From the NCBI RefSeq assembly GCF_038396675.1, contig NC_088927.1, forward strand, positions 40,164,501 to 40,228,500: 64,000 bases of DNA, written 5' to 3'. Within the stretch, counting starts at the first letter, position 1. Each line of letters begins with the position of its first letter. The notes under the pieces were generated by a model that saw only the letters and a program-made list of their open reading frames with translations, made no database searches and was not told the origin of the DNA. Below, in pieces: positions 23,917 to 36,600 of this stretch. This stretch comes from Hydra vulgaris (Eukaryota; Cnidaria; Hydrozoa; Anthoathecata; Hydridae). A program made the translations under genes and the position numbers.

Positions 23917-24544
23917 CTCAGTAGGCAGAGATATGCGCAATCTGATTCGCTGATTTTGAAAGAGAGGCTTTTGCACCTCTTTTTGTGCCTTGTGTTTAAA
24001 TCAAAACAAATGTCAAAAAACGTATTGAATAATAAAAGTGAAATTGAGTAATTGCATCAAAAACCAAATAATAATAACAAAAATAAGTATGATTTTTCTA
24101 TCCAATTTTGTACAATATAGTACATATACTCTTACAAAACTTCAGAAACTCAAGACTTTTCAAGCGTGATTTTCATTATATTTTATTAAAAATAAAGATT
24201 TAAAAAAATTAGATTGTTTTCCTAATAGTTTTTATAACTCTAAGATATAAAAAATAGAGGTGTAACGGATATGATAACCGGCCGGATTATCCGGCCAAAA
24301 TGCCGGTATTCGGTATCCGGTCGGATATATTATTTATCCGGCCGGATATGGCCGGATAAGATATTTTGGTAATCCCACACTCCATGCGTGTCTACATACT
24401 TTATGGATGGCTCGTAACTCCAATTAACAAATTTTATGAAGCAACAAGTCTTATATTACATAAGAAAGAAAAAATACATAGAAAATAACAAACAAAATTT
24501 CAACAAATAACTAATTTCAAATGAGTAAATGCAAATAAAAGAGT

Positions 24545-26465
24545 TAATCTATTTTCCTACCATTGTGATGAATAAATAAAAGCATTTCTCCTGTTTTAGG
24601 TAATAATCTAGATCTTTTTTTCTCATAGATGTTACCATTTTCTGAGAACATTCTTTCTGAAAATACGGATGATGCTGGAGTGCATAGGTGTTTTTAAGCA
24701 ATTTCTTTTAATAGAGGAAATCATTCTTCTTGCATCCAAGCCTTCAATGGACAGCATTTTCTGTCTACCAGTGGTTCAGAAATAAATTTTTTTATTTCTT
24801 TTCTAATCAAAATCTCATTCGATTTTTTTTCTGCTTTTCCTTTTTTGGAAGGTATCGTTTTTTCAGATGTTGCATTTATAATCTCTTTAAAACACGATTC
24901 AAGTGAGTCTTCTTCTTTTTCAGTATTTACTGAAAACTTTAATTGTGGTGATTCATTTACATGAAAATCTACTTCTTCTGAACAAACTATTGTTTTTTCA
25001 AAGGATAAAACATCATTTATTAACCAATAATTAGCCTGTTTTTTGGTATCATCATCAAAAAAAGAAAACTTATATCTTGGATCTATTGATGTCGCCATAA
25101 CATAGCATCTATTTTTCGTGATGTGCAAAGACTTGACATTGTTTGCTTCTGCAAAAAATTGATTTTTTAAAGAAGTTTTAAGTTGACTCTGAGTTTTTTG
25201 AATACTTAAATCAACTTGACATTCGGACATATATTTATTTAATGTGCATATATTTGGAATAACAGAGGACAAAGTTGTTATTTCTGAACTCATTTCCTGA
25301 GTTAATTGGAAAAAAGGTTTTAGCAGTTTAATAATGCTTGATATAAGTGTCCAATCAAAAGTAGAAAAAGTCATTAAGTCAGAACGTTCTGCTAAGTATA
25401 GTTGAACTGGAATTTTTAATTTGTTTAACCTTTCAAGCATCAAATAAGTGCTGTTCCATCTTGTTGGGACATCTCGAACAAGACAAAGATTGTCAAAATT
25501 TTGTTGTTGCTGAATTTTCTTAAAATTGCTACATGCTAGGGACGAATGATTGAAATGAGTTACAAGTCGACGACATTTTGCAAGGACATCAATTACAATA
25601 TTTTCACTCATGATTGAATCTGAAACAACTAATTGAAGTAAATGAATGATACAATGGATTAATGGAATTTCAGCAAGATTACTCCCTTTAACCATATTGC
25701 TAGCACCATCTCTTACAAGAAGGTGTCGTCTTTCAACTTAAATTTTCCAGCTATCCCACATACTTTCTAACTTTCAGATATGTTTACTCCTGTATGGCTT
25801 TCAGAAAAATGAGAAGCATGTAATACCACATCAATTCTGTTAAAATCTTTATCAATACAGTGGCCTGACAATGAAATAAATGATTCGTGAGATATCAGGC
25901 ATGTCTAAATATCTGAAGAAAAGCTTATGTGGTTTGCTTTTTTAACTTAATAGAAATTTTATTCTTTAATTCCATGTAAAATTGAGGAGTTATTGTTTGG
26001 GAAAAATATATTCTACTTGGTAAGGAATATCTAGGTTCCAGATGATTTATTAAATTATTGAAACCTGTATTTTCAACTAAAGTAAACGACTGGTTATCTA
26101 AGGCCATCATTAACCCAATTTTACGATGAATAGCTTGGGATCTAGAATCATTAATGTTCCATACTTTTTTTGACTTTAAATACTCATCTATTGAAGTCTG
26201 CTTAGAAGTTTCACAAGCGATTTCCTCACTTTCTGTTGTACCAGTTGAGAAAACTGCCGGTGTGAGCTGAGCTGTTCTTTTCTGTTCACTTTTATTTCTC
26301 ACTTTACGATATTCTTTTGGATTATTTATTTTAATATGGTTATGCAGAGGTGTCGTACTAAAACACTTTTACCCAGCCTCCTTAGTTCCACGTTTAATTG
26401 TTTTTTTACAGATATTACAGGTTGCATACGCATCACTTGCGTCATTTATTTTCTATAATGACCAG
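24545..26465 (-). pseudogene. hAT transposase (ZBED-like)
   Basis: From the right: a BED finger (NDASDAYATCNICKKTIKRG, then after one in-frame TAA TTPLHNHIK, 26340-26460); a 125-codon stretch (25925-26302) including KQTSIDEYL and IHRKIGLMMALDNQSF; a damaged piece (25700-25920) with SHESFISLSGH and LHASHFSESHTG; then a 324-codon frame (24721-25695) with NLAEIPLIHCIIHLLQLVV, RDVPTRWNSTYLMLERL and MATSIDPRYK. After a stop, the C-terminal dimerisation part ASSVFSERMFSENGNI and KKRSRLLP is still readable to about 24545. This matches ZBED-type hAT transposases in order and length. At least three breaks make it inactive. The TRWNST and FS..G.I blocks are the most diagnostic. Confidence 0.9.
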
Positions 26466-26504
26466 ATAAAGCTCTTCATTATTAAATTTTCCTGAAATAT
26501 AAAA

Positions 26505-28265
26505 CTATTCGTATTCCTACGATGTTATAAAAGATATTCTTTATAAAATCTTCAGAGCATCCATTGCACAAGGGTCTTTTCCAGATAAACTAAAAATAGC
26601 AAAAGTAACTCCAATCTTTAAGACAGGGGATCGTACAAATATAACAAATTATCGCCCTATTTCAGTTCTTCCAGTTTTTTCAAAAATTTTAGAAAGAATA
26701 ATGTACAACCGAATCTACTCATATCTTGTTGAAAATAAAATTCTATACGAAAACCAATTTGGTTTCAAAAAAAATAATTCAACCGAGCATGCCATTCTTC
26801 AACTAACGCGCAATATAACTGACTCTTTTAAAGACTCTTGTTTTACACTAGGAGTGTTTATTGATTTGTCTAAGGCATTTGATACTGTCAATCATCAAAT
26901 TCTGTTAAAAAAACTAATATCATATGGTATTAAAGATAAAACCCTATTATGGTTTGAAAGTTATCTTACTAACCGTAAACAGTTTGTTTACAATAAAGAT
27001 TCTATATCTCATCTATTAATGAATATAACATGTGGTGTTCCACAAGGATCCATACTTGGTCCACTTATTTTTTTAATATACATAAATGATCTTCATAAAT
27101 CATCAAACTTAACAACAATAAATTTTGCAGATGACACTAACTTGTTTTTGTCTCATAAAGATATTAATATGCTTTTTACTAATATGACAAATGAATTAAA
27201 AAAAGTATCTGTTTGGTTTAAACAAAATAGATTGTCTCTAAATATAGAAAAAATTAAATGGACACTTTTTTATCCACCTTCAAAAAAACAGAAACTGCCT
27301 CATATCATGCCAGACCTTTTAATTGATAATATAATAATAAAAAGAGAAAAAGTTACTAAGTTTCTTGGAGTATATATTGATGAGAATCTATCTTGGAGAA
27401 ATCATATTGATAATACCTCCAATAAAATCGCTAAATGCATTGGAATTCTCTATAAAGCAAGAAATGTATTATGTAAACACCAGTTAACACAATTATATTA
27501 TTCATTTATACATTGTCATATAAACTACGCGAATATTATATGGGGAAGCACTCATAGAACAAAACTAAAATTTCTTTACCTTCATCAGAAACACGCAGCT
27601 CGCGCAATAAATTTTAAAAATCGGTTTTTTCATACGAAACAACTTTTTAAAGAAATGAATATTGTAAATGTATATCAACAAAATGTCTTTAACATTTTAT
27701 GTTTCATGTTTAAATGTAGAGAAAATTTGTTGCCAAACGTATTACAAAATCTTTATTGTATGAAACCTAAAAACAAATATAATCTTCGAATTAATAACAA
27801 TCTTATTGCCCCTTTTTGCCATAAAAGCAAAGACCAGTTTTTTGTTTCTTATCGAGGTCCTTATCTCTGGAACAAAATAGTCTTACCAAATTTTGATTTT
27901 TCTACCCAACTGAATTTTTCCTCATTCAAACATAAACTTAAAAGAATTATATTTTTAATTGAAAATATTTTGATTTACTTTTAATTGTTTTTTTGTTTTG
28001 TTTGTTTGTTTATTCGTTGTTGTTCTATTTTGTATATTTTACTTATTTTTTAATCTTGGCTTTTTAAAATTTTATCTTGGTTTTTACATGTTTTTGCATA
28101 AAGTTGTATTATTATTATTATTTCACTTAAGACATTGTATTTTTATCAAAAATTAACCATATATTGTAAAGGGCTTTATGACAAGATCCACATGATCTTC
28201 TAGAAGTCCTGTCGTTACTAATGTAAAAGTTGTAAAATATAATTGGTTATTGTAATATTTTTAAA
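26505..28265 (+). mobile_element. CR1-like LINE, 5'-truncated, nested in the hAT
   Basis: The element starts inside the RT domain near 26505 and runs on the plus strand, opposite to the hAT gene. Its 3' UTR has a TTATTATTATTAT stretch and the terminal block GATCCACATGATCTTCTAGA, which corresponds to the 3' end of the LINE at 16116-19925. A poly-A tract of about 25 (28281-28306) lies just beyond. The exact 3' junction with hAT DNA is uncertain. Confidence 0.8.
26524..27984 (+). CDS. LINE reverse transcriptase, open 3' part of ORF2
   Basis: A frame without stops covers most of the RT and the C-terminal domain, the longest open transposon frame in the window (427 codons from the Met at 26701). 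Motifs: [66 protein letters not shown] (Asp pair intact), KFLGVYIDENLSWRNHI and YRGPYLWNKIV. The endonuclease and the RT N-terminus were lost by 5' truncation, so it cannot move alone. It is about 60% identical by eye to the LINE at 17920-19504 and so a different family member. The lack of stops argues for a fairly recent insertion. Confidence 0.85.
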   Translation, partial: VIKDILYKIFRASIAQGSFPDKLKIAKVTPIFKTGDRTNITNYRPISVLPVFSKILERIMYNRIYSYLVENKILYENQFGFKKNNSTEHAILQLTRNITDSFKDSCFTLGVFIDLSKAFDTVNHQILLKKLISYGIKDKTLLWFESYLTNRKQFVYNKDSISHLLMNITCGVPQGSILGPLIFLIYINDLHKSSNLTTINFADDTNLFLSHKDINMLFTNMTNELKKVSVWFKQNRLSLNIEKIKWTLFYPPSKKQKLPHIMPDLLIDNIIIKREKVTKFLGVYIDENLSWRNHIDNTSNKIAKCIGILYKARNVLCKHQLTQLYYSFIHCHINYANIIWGSTHRTKLKFLYLHQKHAARAINFKNRFFHTKQLFKEMNIVNVYQQNVFNILCFMFKCRENLLPNVLQNLYCMKPKNKYNLRINNNLIAPFCHKSKDQFFVSYRGPYLWNKIVLPNFDFSTQLNFSSFKHKLKRIIFLIENILIYF

Positions 28266-28274
28266 CGGCAAAAT

Positions 28275-28308
<34 letters not shown>

Positions 28309-28829
28309 CTATTCTGATTAGGCAAATAATGATATTCAATATCAGCATAATACCGGCATATCCGGCATATCCGACCGGATATAAAAATAAATATCCGGTA
28401 TATCCGTATCCGGCCGGATACAAAAAAGCCATATCTGTTGCACATCTGATAAAAAAGACAACCATTGTAACAAACAATAAACCAGATGGTAAAACTTGGC
28501 TGTGATACTCGTGCGATAGATTTTTTAAAACAGTTTTAAAAAGTTTACTGGTCACCCACTGACTGTTGTTTAAATTATTTTAACACATGCTAGAATCATC
28601 TTGAGAAGAAAAAAAAATTGACGCAATTTTGTTAATATACTTTATATACTGTAAACAATGGCGCAAATATTGCTTGCTACTTGAGATCTTCAAAAAAAGC
28701 AAATATTTTTTATTCGTTTAATAGTAATTATAAGTAAAAACACAAAATGGTGGGCTTACTCTTAATTTTTTATTAACAAAAAAATCTAGTTATAAGGTAA
28801 GTAAAACCATACCAGCTTAAGTAAATCCA

Positions 28830-28868
28830 TACTAAGCTTATATTTATATGATCAATATAAGCTTAGTA
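28830..28868. repeat. Perfect 15-bp inverted repeat
   Basis: TACTAAGCTTATATT (28830-28844) and its complement (28854-28868) flank 9 bases. Confidence 0.9.
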
Positions 28869-29575
28869 ACAATACAATCCACAGGTTCAGCTGAAATACA
28901 GGAAGTTCTAAAAAGTTACTAGAAATGGTACACTTTTAACTCAACTTGAGAAAAGTGACAATAAAAGTAACAAAATCAGGAGAACATCTGCGGAATGCTT
29001 TAAGTTGAATAAATTTGTGCGCAATTAAATGAAATTAAATCAACTAAAAGTGAAAACCCAAAAAATAATCAAATTAAAAAAGAAACTTACAAATAAATCA
29101 CATGTCGCTGAATAGATACGAGAATCGATACTTTTTTCAAATAGTGAAAATCTGCAGATGATGATGTTAGACAATACTATTAAGAACCAAAACTGAATAC
29201 GAGCAAATTCTTTTGTTGTTTTAGAAGTTAAACTAAACACCAAAAATTAATGTCACAAAAAAGTCAGCAAAAATTTATAGCACTCCGAGACTTTCAAAAT
29301 CAGAGTATAATGTGTCCTTGAGCATAACAGGTAATTTTTAGATATTTCTTAACAAAAAAAATGTTTATAAAGTAATTTTTACCCAAAATAATGCAACTTT
29401 GATTTTTATAGCATAAAACATACTACTGTTATTGACAATTTTTTTTAAAAACAAAAATGGTCACCTACCAATCTATTAGATAATCATGGCAGCAATATAA
29501 TTAGTGAACATCATGAAATAATGTATACCGATTTTTTTTTTTTTGTCGCAGCAAAATAACTATTATTTCCTTAAA

Positions 29576-29676
29576 AAGATATGTCAGTGTTACCTTATCA
29601 TTGAACCATTCTACAAGATGTGTCAATGATACCCTACCATTGCACCTTCCTACAAGATGTGTCAATGTTACCATAC
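29576..29676. repeat. 39-bp tandem repeat, 2.6 copies
   Basis: Units start at 29576, 29615 and 29654, each with AAGATGTGTCAATG or a one- or two-base variant. Confidence 0.9.
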
Positions 29677-30122
29677 TTTATTGTATTAACTAATCTTGAT
29701 TCTTTCGAATTATATTTAGAGGAATTTTAGTATGCTAAAACTAAACAAAGAAAGGTGGTTTCATTGATATACATGTATATGGAAATATAATTCCAAATTT
29801 GTAAGAAACTATTAAGAACGTTCTTTAAAATTGCTTTTATTTTTAATTTGACATAAGTAATATTTGTTAAAAAGAAGAAATGCGACAAAATTAAAAAAAA
29901 TAAGTTTTCATTGATTATTTTTTTAATCTTTTGTCATATTTTTGTAAATTATGTGTGTTAATTATGTGTAAATTATTGTGTATACTCACGCTGTAAAATA
30001 ATATTATTGGCTTACTCCTAATATTAAAATTTGCCGAATAATATGCTTTGGTTGATATATGTTTTAATAAACTGACAATGCATTGGGCCACCAAAATGTT
30101 TTTAGTTCAACTAAATATTTCA

Positions 30123-30350
30123 TAGCTCAGATAGCTCAGTTGGTAAGAGCACCAAACAAATATTTAAAAAACCCGGACTGTTGTGAGATACGAGTTCAAA
30201 TCATCCAGTCACCGCTAACTCAGCGCTTGAGTAGTACTTCGATACGCAAAAACGTTGGTCAATAACGGATGCTACTTCGGATTAGTCTTCATGACTATTT
30301 GTGGCTGTTCCTTTGCTAAGCCAACAATACCTTTGAATACAAGAGAGTTG
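30123..30350 (+). mobile_element. tRNA-derived SINE (second family)
   Basis: GATAGCTCAGTTGGTAAGAG contains an A box (TAGCTCAGTTGG), and ATACGAGTTCAAATC about 50 bases on resembles a B box. The body that follows (CACCGCTAACTCAGCGCTTG and onward) is not tRNA. It differs from the SINE at 38152. The 3' end is estimated. Confidence 0.7.
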
Positions 30351-30359
30351 TATAAAAAT

Positions 30360-33134
30360 AGCATGAAATTCAAATAAATAATTTAATTTTATTTAAATCT
30401 TCAAAAAGAGAGAACAAATTTTTTTACTTTTTCAAATTAAGTAAAATTGAGTTAATAAATCTTAGTGCATAATATAGCGCAATTTCTTTGCAAATCAAAA
30501 AGATTCTGATTTTTAGGAATATCTAGAATGGTAGGATTTTTAAAAATTCAATGAAAAATACTTTTGATGTCATTATAAAAGGGCGCAATGATCAAATCAA
30601 CGTTGATCAAAATAAGTAAACTTTTTAAGGTAAAGAACTTTTGAATTTTGAGGACTTGTTAAAAACTTCCAGGCCTTTTTTGAACTTTAAACAGCATATT
30701 AGTACTATCTAAAACATTACAGAACAGTTTTGAAACTTCTAAACCTTTCTGAAATTTCTGCAAATTTTTAATTTTTAAGAACAATCTATAGCTTTGTAAA
30801 ACAATCAAAGATTTAAATTGGATTAAAATCAAGTAATACTAACAAAATGATCGCGTAGTTTTCCTTTTAAGATAAACAACTTTGGCACCAACAAGTAAAA
30901 AGCAAAGTGAGAAAATGAAATGGGACAATCGTTACACGGTGGAATTGATATTTTAACTCCATGTTAGGCTAAAATTTACAAATCAACAATTAGAAAACTA
31001 AACTTATAGCTAAATTGTCTGCACCACAGCAGAAGTCAGCACGAAGATTTGGACACCACAGCAGAAGTCAGCACGAAGATTTGGATTTTTTTCGTATGAC
31101 GTACCCATCATATGTAAAATGAAAATGACTCTAAAAACTTGTCAGAAATATTGGGTCTATTTGAAAAAGCATGCCACTTATTGAAGAATTACTGGTACCA
31201 AGAGCTATCGAGGACGATATTGACCAAAAAGCAATCATTGTGTCTAACGTGCATCTAAGTTATGCAGGAACCTGTCTACAAAAAACAAATAAGAGCTGTA
31301 ACTTAGATTTATTTAAATCAATAAACAGTGATAAACATACAACGTATACGCATTCATTTTTTTTATGAAAAGTTTATCAAACTTAGCTACGGAAACTTTT
31401 AGTTACCATTATAATATGTATTTTTATTAGGGTTATAATTTATTCTTTAAATTGGAAATTGTACATCACGAGTTTATTAGATACAGGCATATATAAGCTC
31501 TTATTTCTTTTGGGACAACAAGAACAAATTGTCACATGGAAAACTTGCAAAGCGAGCTAAACATGTTGTTTATTTTTACCTTGAAACTTTCATTAAGTTA
31601 GAATGAAATAAGTTAGTTAAAAAAAAATAATATTAAACGCTCTTTTGCAAGAAGATTAATAAATTAAAAAAAACTAAATTATAGCTTAACTTCTCTTCTT
31701 TAAAGAGAAGAAAAGCTAAGAGAAAAATTATTTTAATGCTTTAATGGATTCGTTCTTTAGGTAATGTCTTTATATATAAAAACAAAGTAAACTCTTCTAA
31801 CGTTGCAAACGTGTCTAGTGGTTGGCCGTCCGAGACTTTTTTTGTTGCCAAGTTTGATGAACTTTTCTTCAAAATGATGATTTTCAGTATCTTTGATGTT
31901 CTTCTTTTTGTAAACATTTCTAGAAGGATTTGCTGAATAATAATTGGTCAATTTCAAAATTCTAAAACCACACAGCACTTTTTTTAATTATTCTAGCACA
32001 TAATATTATAAATACAAAATTTTTTTATTCCAATAACTATAACTATGATTGAATGCAAACAAAAAAAGAACCGAACTAAAAACCTACTGTATACCGGACT
32101 TACAAGTAAAAAGCTAACTGTACATTTAAGCAGGCTATGAAAAAACATAAAATTTACTTGTAAAGCAATATTAAAAATACCTTTTTATTAAAGATATTTT
32201 ATAAACATGTTTCAAGAAAATTGTTCTTTCTTGTCTCTCCTTCTTATATAACTAAGAATAGAGCTTAATTAAGAACTATTCTATAATTATTTTCCCCAAA
32301 TCATTCCTGGTTTTAAAATGCACTTTTAAAAAAAATAAAAAACTCGTATTTATGAAAAATATATTTTCGAGATGTACAATACCATTAAATATGTTAATAA
32401 ATAATTAAAATTAATATTCATAAATTTATACAACTATAAATATGAAAGTACTAGTTAAAATATAAAATTCCAATTGTAAAATAACTAACGCTAAAAAAAC
32501 AGCAACAAACTGAAGTCAACAGTTACAGGTTTTTGCTTATTATGCAAAAAAAATAAAATATTAATAATAAAACAAAATCAAGACAGTTAAACAAAAATTT
32601 AGAACAAAATAGCACTCGGTACAAACATGCAGAAAAAAACAAACACAAACTTAAAACCGATGACGCAACACAAACTGGGGGCTAATAAAATGCGAACTTT
32701 TTTGTGATGTATTATTTATTGTTATGACTATATTTATGAAGCTACATAGCATTAGTAGCTTTATCGCACTTGCCAATGTTACATTTGATAAAAATTTTAA
32801 ATAATATATAAAAATCATACATACATCTTATTTAAAAACAAAAAGAATAAAAAGTTCGCGTTTTATTATCCGACAAAAAAACTCCAAAAACACAAAAAAC
32901 TAACAAAATAAATTTAAGTTTCTTTTTTTTTTCACTGTCGCTTTAAATGTATAAAATGCTATTAAAACTTTTTTTTTTTTAATATTAGGAATAAAACAAG
33001 TTTATAAAAAAACACTTTTCAAATACCTTGTAAATATTTTATACAAAAAATTTAGAAGCTTTTTTGACTTTAAAATATTTTTAAAAAACGCTATGAAAAT
33101 AATGGATTCGCAATATAATTAAACTAATACTTTT
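30360..33134. other. XYLT 3' flank; no further gene seen
   Basis: AT-rich DNA downstream of the XYLT stop codon. It presumably includes the 3' UTR at its right side (below 33135 on the minus strand), but I cannot fix the poly(A) site. Short plus-strand frames here show no family signature. A TTCTCTTCTTTAAAGAGAAG hairpin lies near 31690. Confidence 0.5.
31022..31085. repeat. 32-bp perfect tandem duplication
   Basis: CACCACAGCAGAAGTCAGCA plus 12 more bases is repeated exactly at 31022-31053 and 31054-31085. Confidence 0.95.
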
Positions 33135-33643
33135 TCACCTTAAACGCCCGCTTGGTTTTATTTTGCCAATTTCAGATTTCGGATCCGGTGATTTTGAACT
33201 CCATGTGGTTCCCGAACACAAATCTATATTTCCGCATGTTTTAAAAGGGATGTTATTAAGAGAACATATGGCCTCAAGATCCCAATGGTTTAAAATATTT
33301 TTATCAATCCAGTTTTCCAACTCAAAGCTTGTGCTTGTAGCTTTTTCACTAAACTCTTTCACACGCTCTAGTGTATTATTCGCATCTCGGTCAAACTCTA
33401 TAACAAAGTCACTTGAATAAAGTCCAGCTGGGGGACCATTATTAGATGCAATAACATCTTCTAGTTGTGCCGGTTTGCCCTCAAAATAAGCTTGCGGTAT
33501 TACAAGAAACTTTACTTCTCCTAAAACCTCATCATCGTTATACATAATTTTTACCACCCATGTGCCAGGTCTAAGAGGCTTATTGAAAGTTGGCTTATGA
33601 AATGAAATGACCCAATTCTTTTCCACTTTCATTTGATACATAC
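33135..33643 (-). CDS. XYLT: XYLT last coding exon
   Basis: Acceptor TTATTAG before 33643, stop TGA at 33137-33135. It starts by completing a Gly codon (G from the previous exon plus GT). It encodes the end of the XylT C-terminal domain: [47 protein letters not shown] and the family-typical final [11 protein letters not shown]. Confidence 0.95.
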
Positions 33644-36600
33644 CTAATAAACAATATTCTAATGCACATTAGTAATAAAAAAAATTGAAAAAAACAAACA
33701 AAAAAACTTGCTGTTAAACACTACTGTTACCATAGTTACCAGCGTGTATTAAACTATACAAGAAAATCTTAAAACAAACTAAAGTAAGAAAACAATATAA
33801 CTTTTTAAATACTATTCCATTCTTAGTCAATTCTATAAAAGGTTGAAATGCATCAGATTTCATTCAAGAGTATTAACAGACATTATGCATAAAAATTAAA
33901 ATACATATGTCTATGAATCTATGACCAATAACCTAAACCAGTATGGTTGAATGAAATAAGCTATGCTAAAAAATAATTATAAAAACTAATAGGCTTCCTT
34001 GACTTTAGGGAAGTGAATACATCTATTATCAAGAATTTTTGAATGTTGCTGTTTCCAATTCCATCATCAAAGGAAAAATAAGAGTTTGTAATATATGCAT
34101 AGATTTAAAACATAGATCAGCTAAATGTTTAATAGAGTGCTTTAATTCAATGTCTAACATAAGGTGTTAATTATAATTGTAAAGAGTGCATTAGAGAAGT
34201 GTGTTAGGGTTCGGACAGTTGTAATTGTAATGAAAACAATGATAGTTACAATAACTATTGTGATTGTAATTATTTTTTTTTAAACAATAACAATACCTGT
34301 GATTTACATTTATTTTAAAACTGTAATATAATAACAGTAAATAATGTATTGCAATTTGTCTTCATAATACAGTAACAATACCTGAAAAAAAATGGTATAG
34401 TAATGACCCACTACATTAACAATAAATATTGTATTGTAGTTCATCTTTATAATACAATAACAATTTATTGTTATTGTAATGAAACAAATTATTGTAAATA
34501 CATTTTTTATGTCAAAATAAAAAATGTATTTAAAGTCCAGTTCAGTGTAGAAACATCTTTCCAGCCAACATAGTTTGTACACCTGCAAAGGCAACTTTTA
34601 GGTTACTTCTAGGCCAGAACATTACATCAATGTACCAACGCAACAATCAAATAACACAAAGGTGTGCATTAAGGTGGTTCTAAAAACAACTTTTTCTGAA
34701 AATGACTGCTGGCACCCCCTGAATATGTTGTATATAATTAAAAAAATGCTAGATTTAAGAAATTTTTGAATAAAAAATATTTTAAGGGGTTGCTACCGAC
34801 CCTCGAACATTATATAGGTCCCTAATATTATTAAAAAAAAAGTTTTTCAAAATTATGTCATGTTGGGTCTCAAACGAAGCAAAATCATATACAAATTTTA
34901 AAAATAATATTCATTTTATAAAAAAACATAGATAAAAAAAATTATAATCAAAAAATCTTGTTAAATTCCCTATTTTTCATTTTTAGTTAAAAAACGTAAC
35001 TTTTTGTTTACTAAAATCTAAAATAATAATTATAAAATGATTAATATTTTTAAAATTTTTATATAATTTCTCTTCATTTGAGACCCAACATGATATAATT
35101 TTGAAAAACTTTTTTTTTAATAATATTAGGGACCTATATAATGTTTGAGGGTTTGTAAACATAACAATTTAAAAATGTGCAACAGCAGAACAATGTGTAC
35201 AATTTAATTTTACTTTTTTAGACTAGAACCATTTATGCGTTAGGATCAAAAGTTAAACCACAAAATTACAGGTATAGCTTTTTTATTTTTTCTCTTAGAT
35301 TGAATAAATAATTTTTCTGAAGTTTAAAAAGTGGGGAGTTTAAATCCCTGAGTAACTTTTTTACATAGGTTTCAAAACAGTAGTTAATTTTTTTTTTTCA
35401 TACCTGGCTAGTTAAAATTTCAAGACAATCTCAAGTTTGATCAATTAATTTAAAAATGAACTTTGCAGAACTTTTCGTTGTTTATAATCTTAAATTTTTC
35501 CTAACCTAAAATTGGAAAGCAATTGTTCATCTTTTTTCTTTGTTCAAGTTACGTTATAAGCTGGTAAAATAGGATTCTTTAGGATTTTGTATAACAATAT
35601 ACTACAATGACTATTGTGATTGTTTTTCATAAAAACAATACAATAGTTATTGTAATTGTTTTTCATCATAACAATACAATAAAATAGTTATTGTAACTGT
35701 TTTCCATCACAGCAGTACAATACAATAGTTATATAATTGTTTTTCATTACAGCAGTACAATACAATAGTTATTGTAATTGTTATTCATCACAGCAGTACA
35801 ATACAATAGGTTTGAGATTTTAATGTATTGTTAAAACAAAAACAATACAATATCTATTGTTATTGTTTTTCATCACAGCAATACAATAACAATAAATAAT
35901 GTTTTTATTACTTATCTGGTATTACAATACAACATTATTGTATTGTTACTGTATTTTTTACAACTACAATTACATCAGTCCAAACCCTAGTTTGGGTAGG
36001 AGATTGCAAAGAAGTAAATAATCGGATATCAGCATGGAAACAAATACCAGAAAAAAATTTTATTATCAAAAGTAGTTATAGTATTATAAAATTAAAAAGT
36101 AAAAAAGTATCATAAAATTATTTCTGTGTTTTTATCATTGGATGTAAACTAAACTGATTTAGTTTTATTTAAGTTCAAACAACAAAGATTATTCAAGATG
36201 AGAAGTGGTAAAAGTAAAAAAAAATTTAGAGAAATAAACAACTTAAAAAAGTAACAAAAATCAGATTGTTGTCCAAAAGCTTTAAAATCATTTAAAAAAA
36301 AAAGAAAAAAGAAACGATAAAGATAAGATAAGAAGCTAAGAAATTAAGATAAAGATGTAAGATAATTTCATTTATTTGATAGTTACAAACAAAAATTATG
36401 ATTATTGTTTAACTAACTTAGAATTTAGAAACAAAAAACAAAACTTAGTAAAAACAAGATGTCTTTAAAAATTACTAAAAAACAACAACAAACAAACAAT
36501 AAAGTATAAAATACACTTTGTAAAAAACACTTTGTGGGGGGTTTAGATAAAACATTTAGAGCTAGTGCATCTTTAGATTAATGAAACTTATTGATATATG

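Larger units (their letters stand above)
24255..28448 (-). mobile_element. hAT transposon with 8-bp TSD, interrupted by a LINE
   Basis: The termini AGAGGTGTAACGGATATG (left) and the complement of AGATGTGCAACAGATATG (right) are hAT-like TIRs. The 8-bp target ATAAAAAA is exactly duplicated at 24247-24254 and 28449-28456. Both subterminal regions are dense in CCGGCCGGATA-type repeats (24280-24360 and 28350-28425), likely transposase-binding sites. The transposase gene runs on the minus strand (24545-26465). A CR1-like LINE (about 26505-28265) sits upstream of its BED finger, so the element was already here when the LINE landed. Confidence 0.93.

Noticed and set aside
23950..24000. Possible small RNA gene (GAGAGGCTTTTGCACCTCTTTTT)
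   Set aside because: A short stem and T run only. No snRNA or tRNA boxes, so support is too weak.
30123..30200. Possible tRNA gene (TAGCTCAGTTGG)
   Set aside because: The spacing between boxes is too large, stems do not pair, and a non-tRNA body follows, so it was called a SINE.
31171..31368. 65-codon plus-strand frame near the XYLT 3' flank
   Set aside because: No recognisable motif, no splice context and chance-length in AT-rich DNA.
33163..33420. Plus-strand 85-codon frame opposite the XYLT last exon
   Set aside because: It is a shadow of the conserved minus-strand coding exon. The same applies to plus frames at 37145-37481 and 37695-37925.
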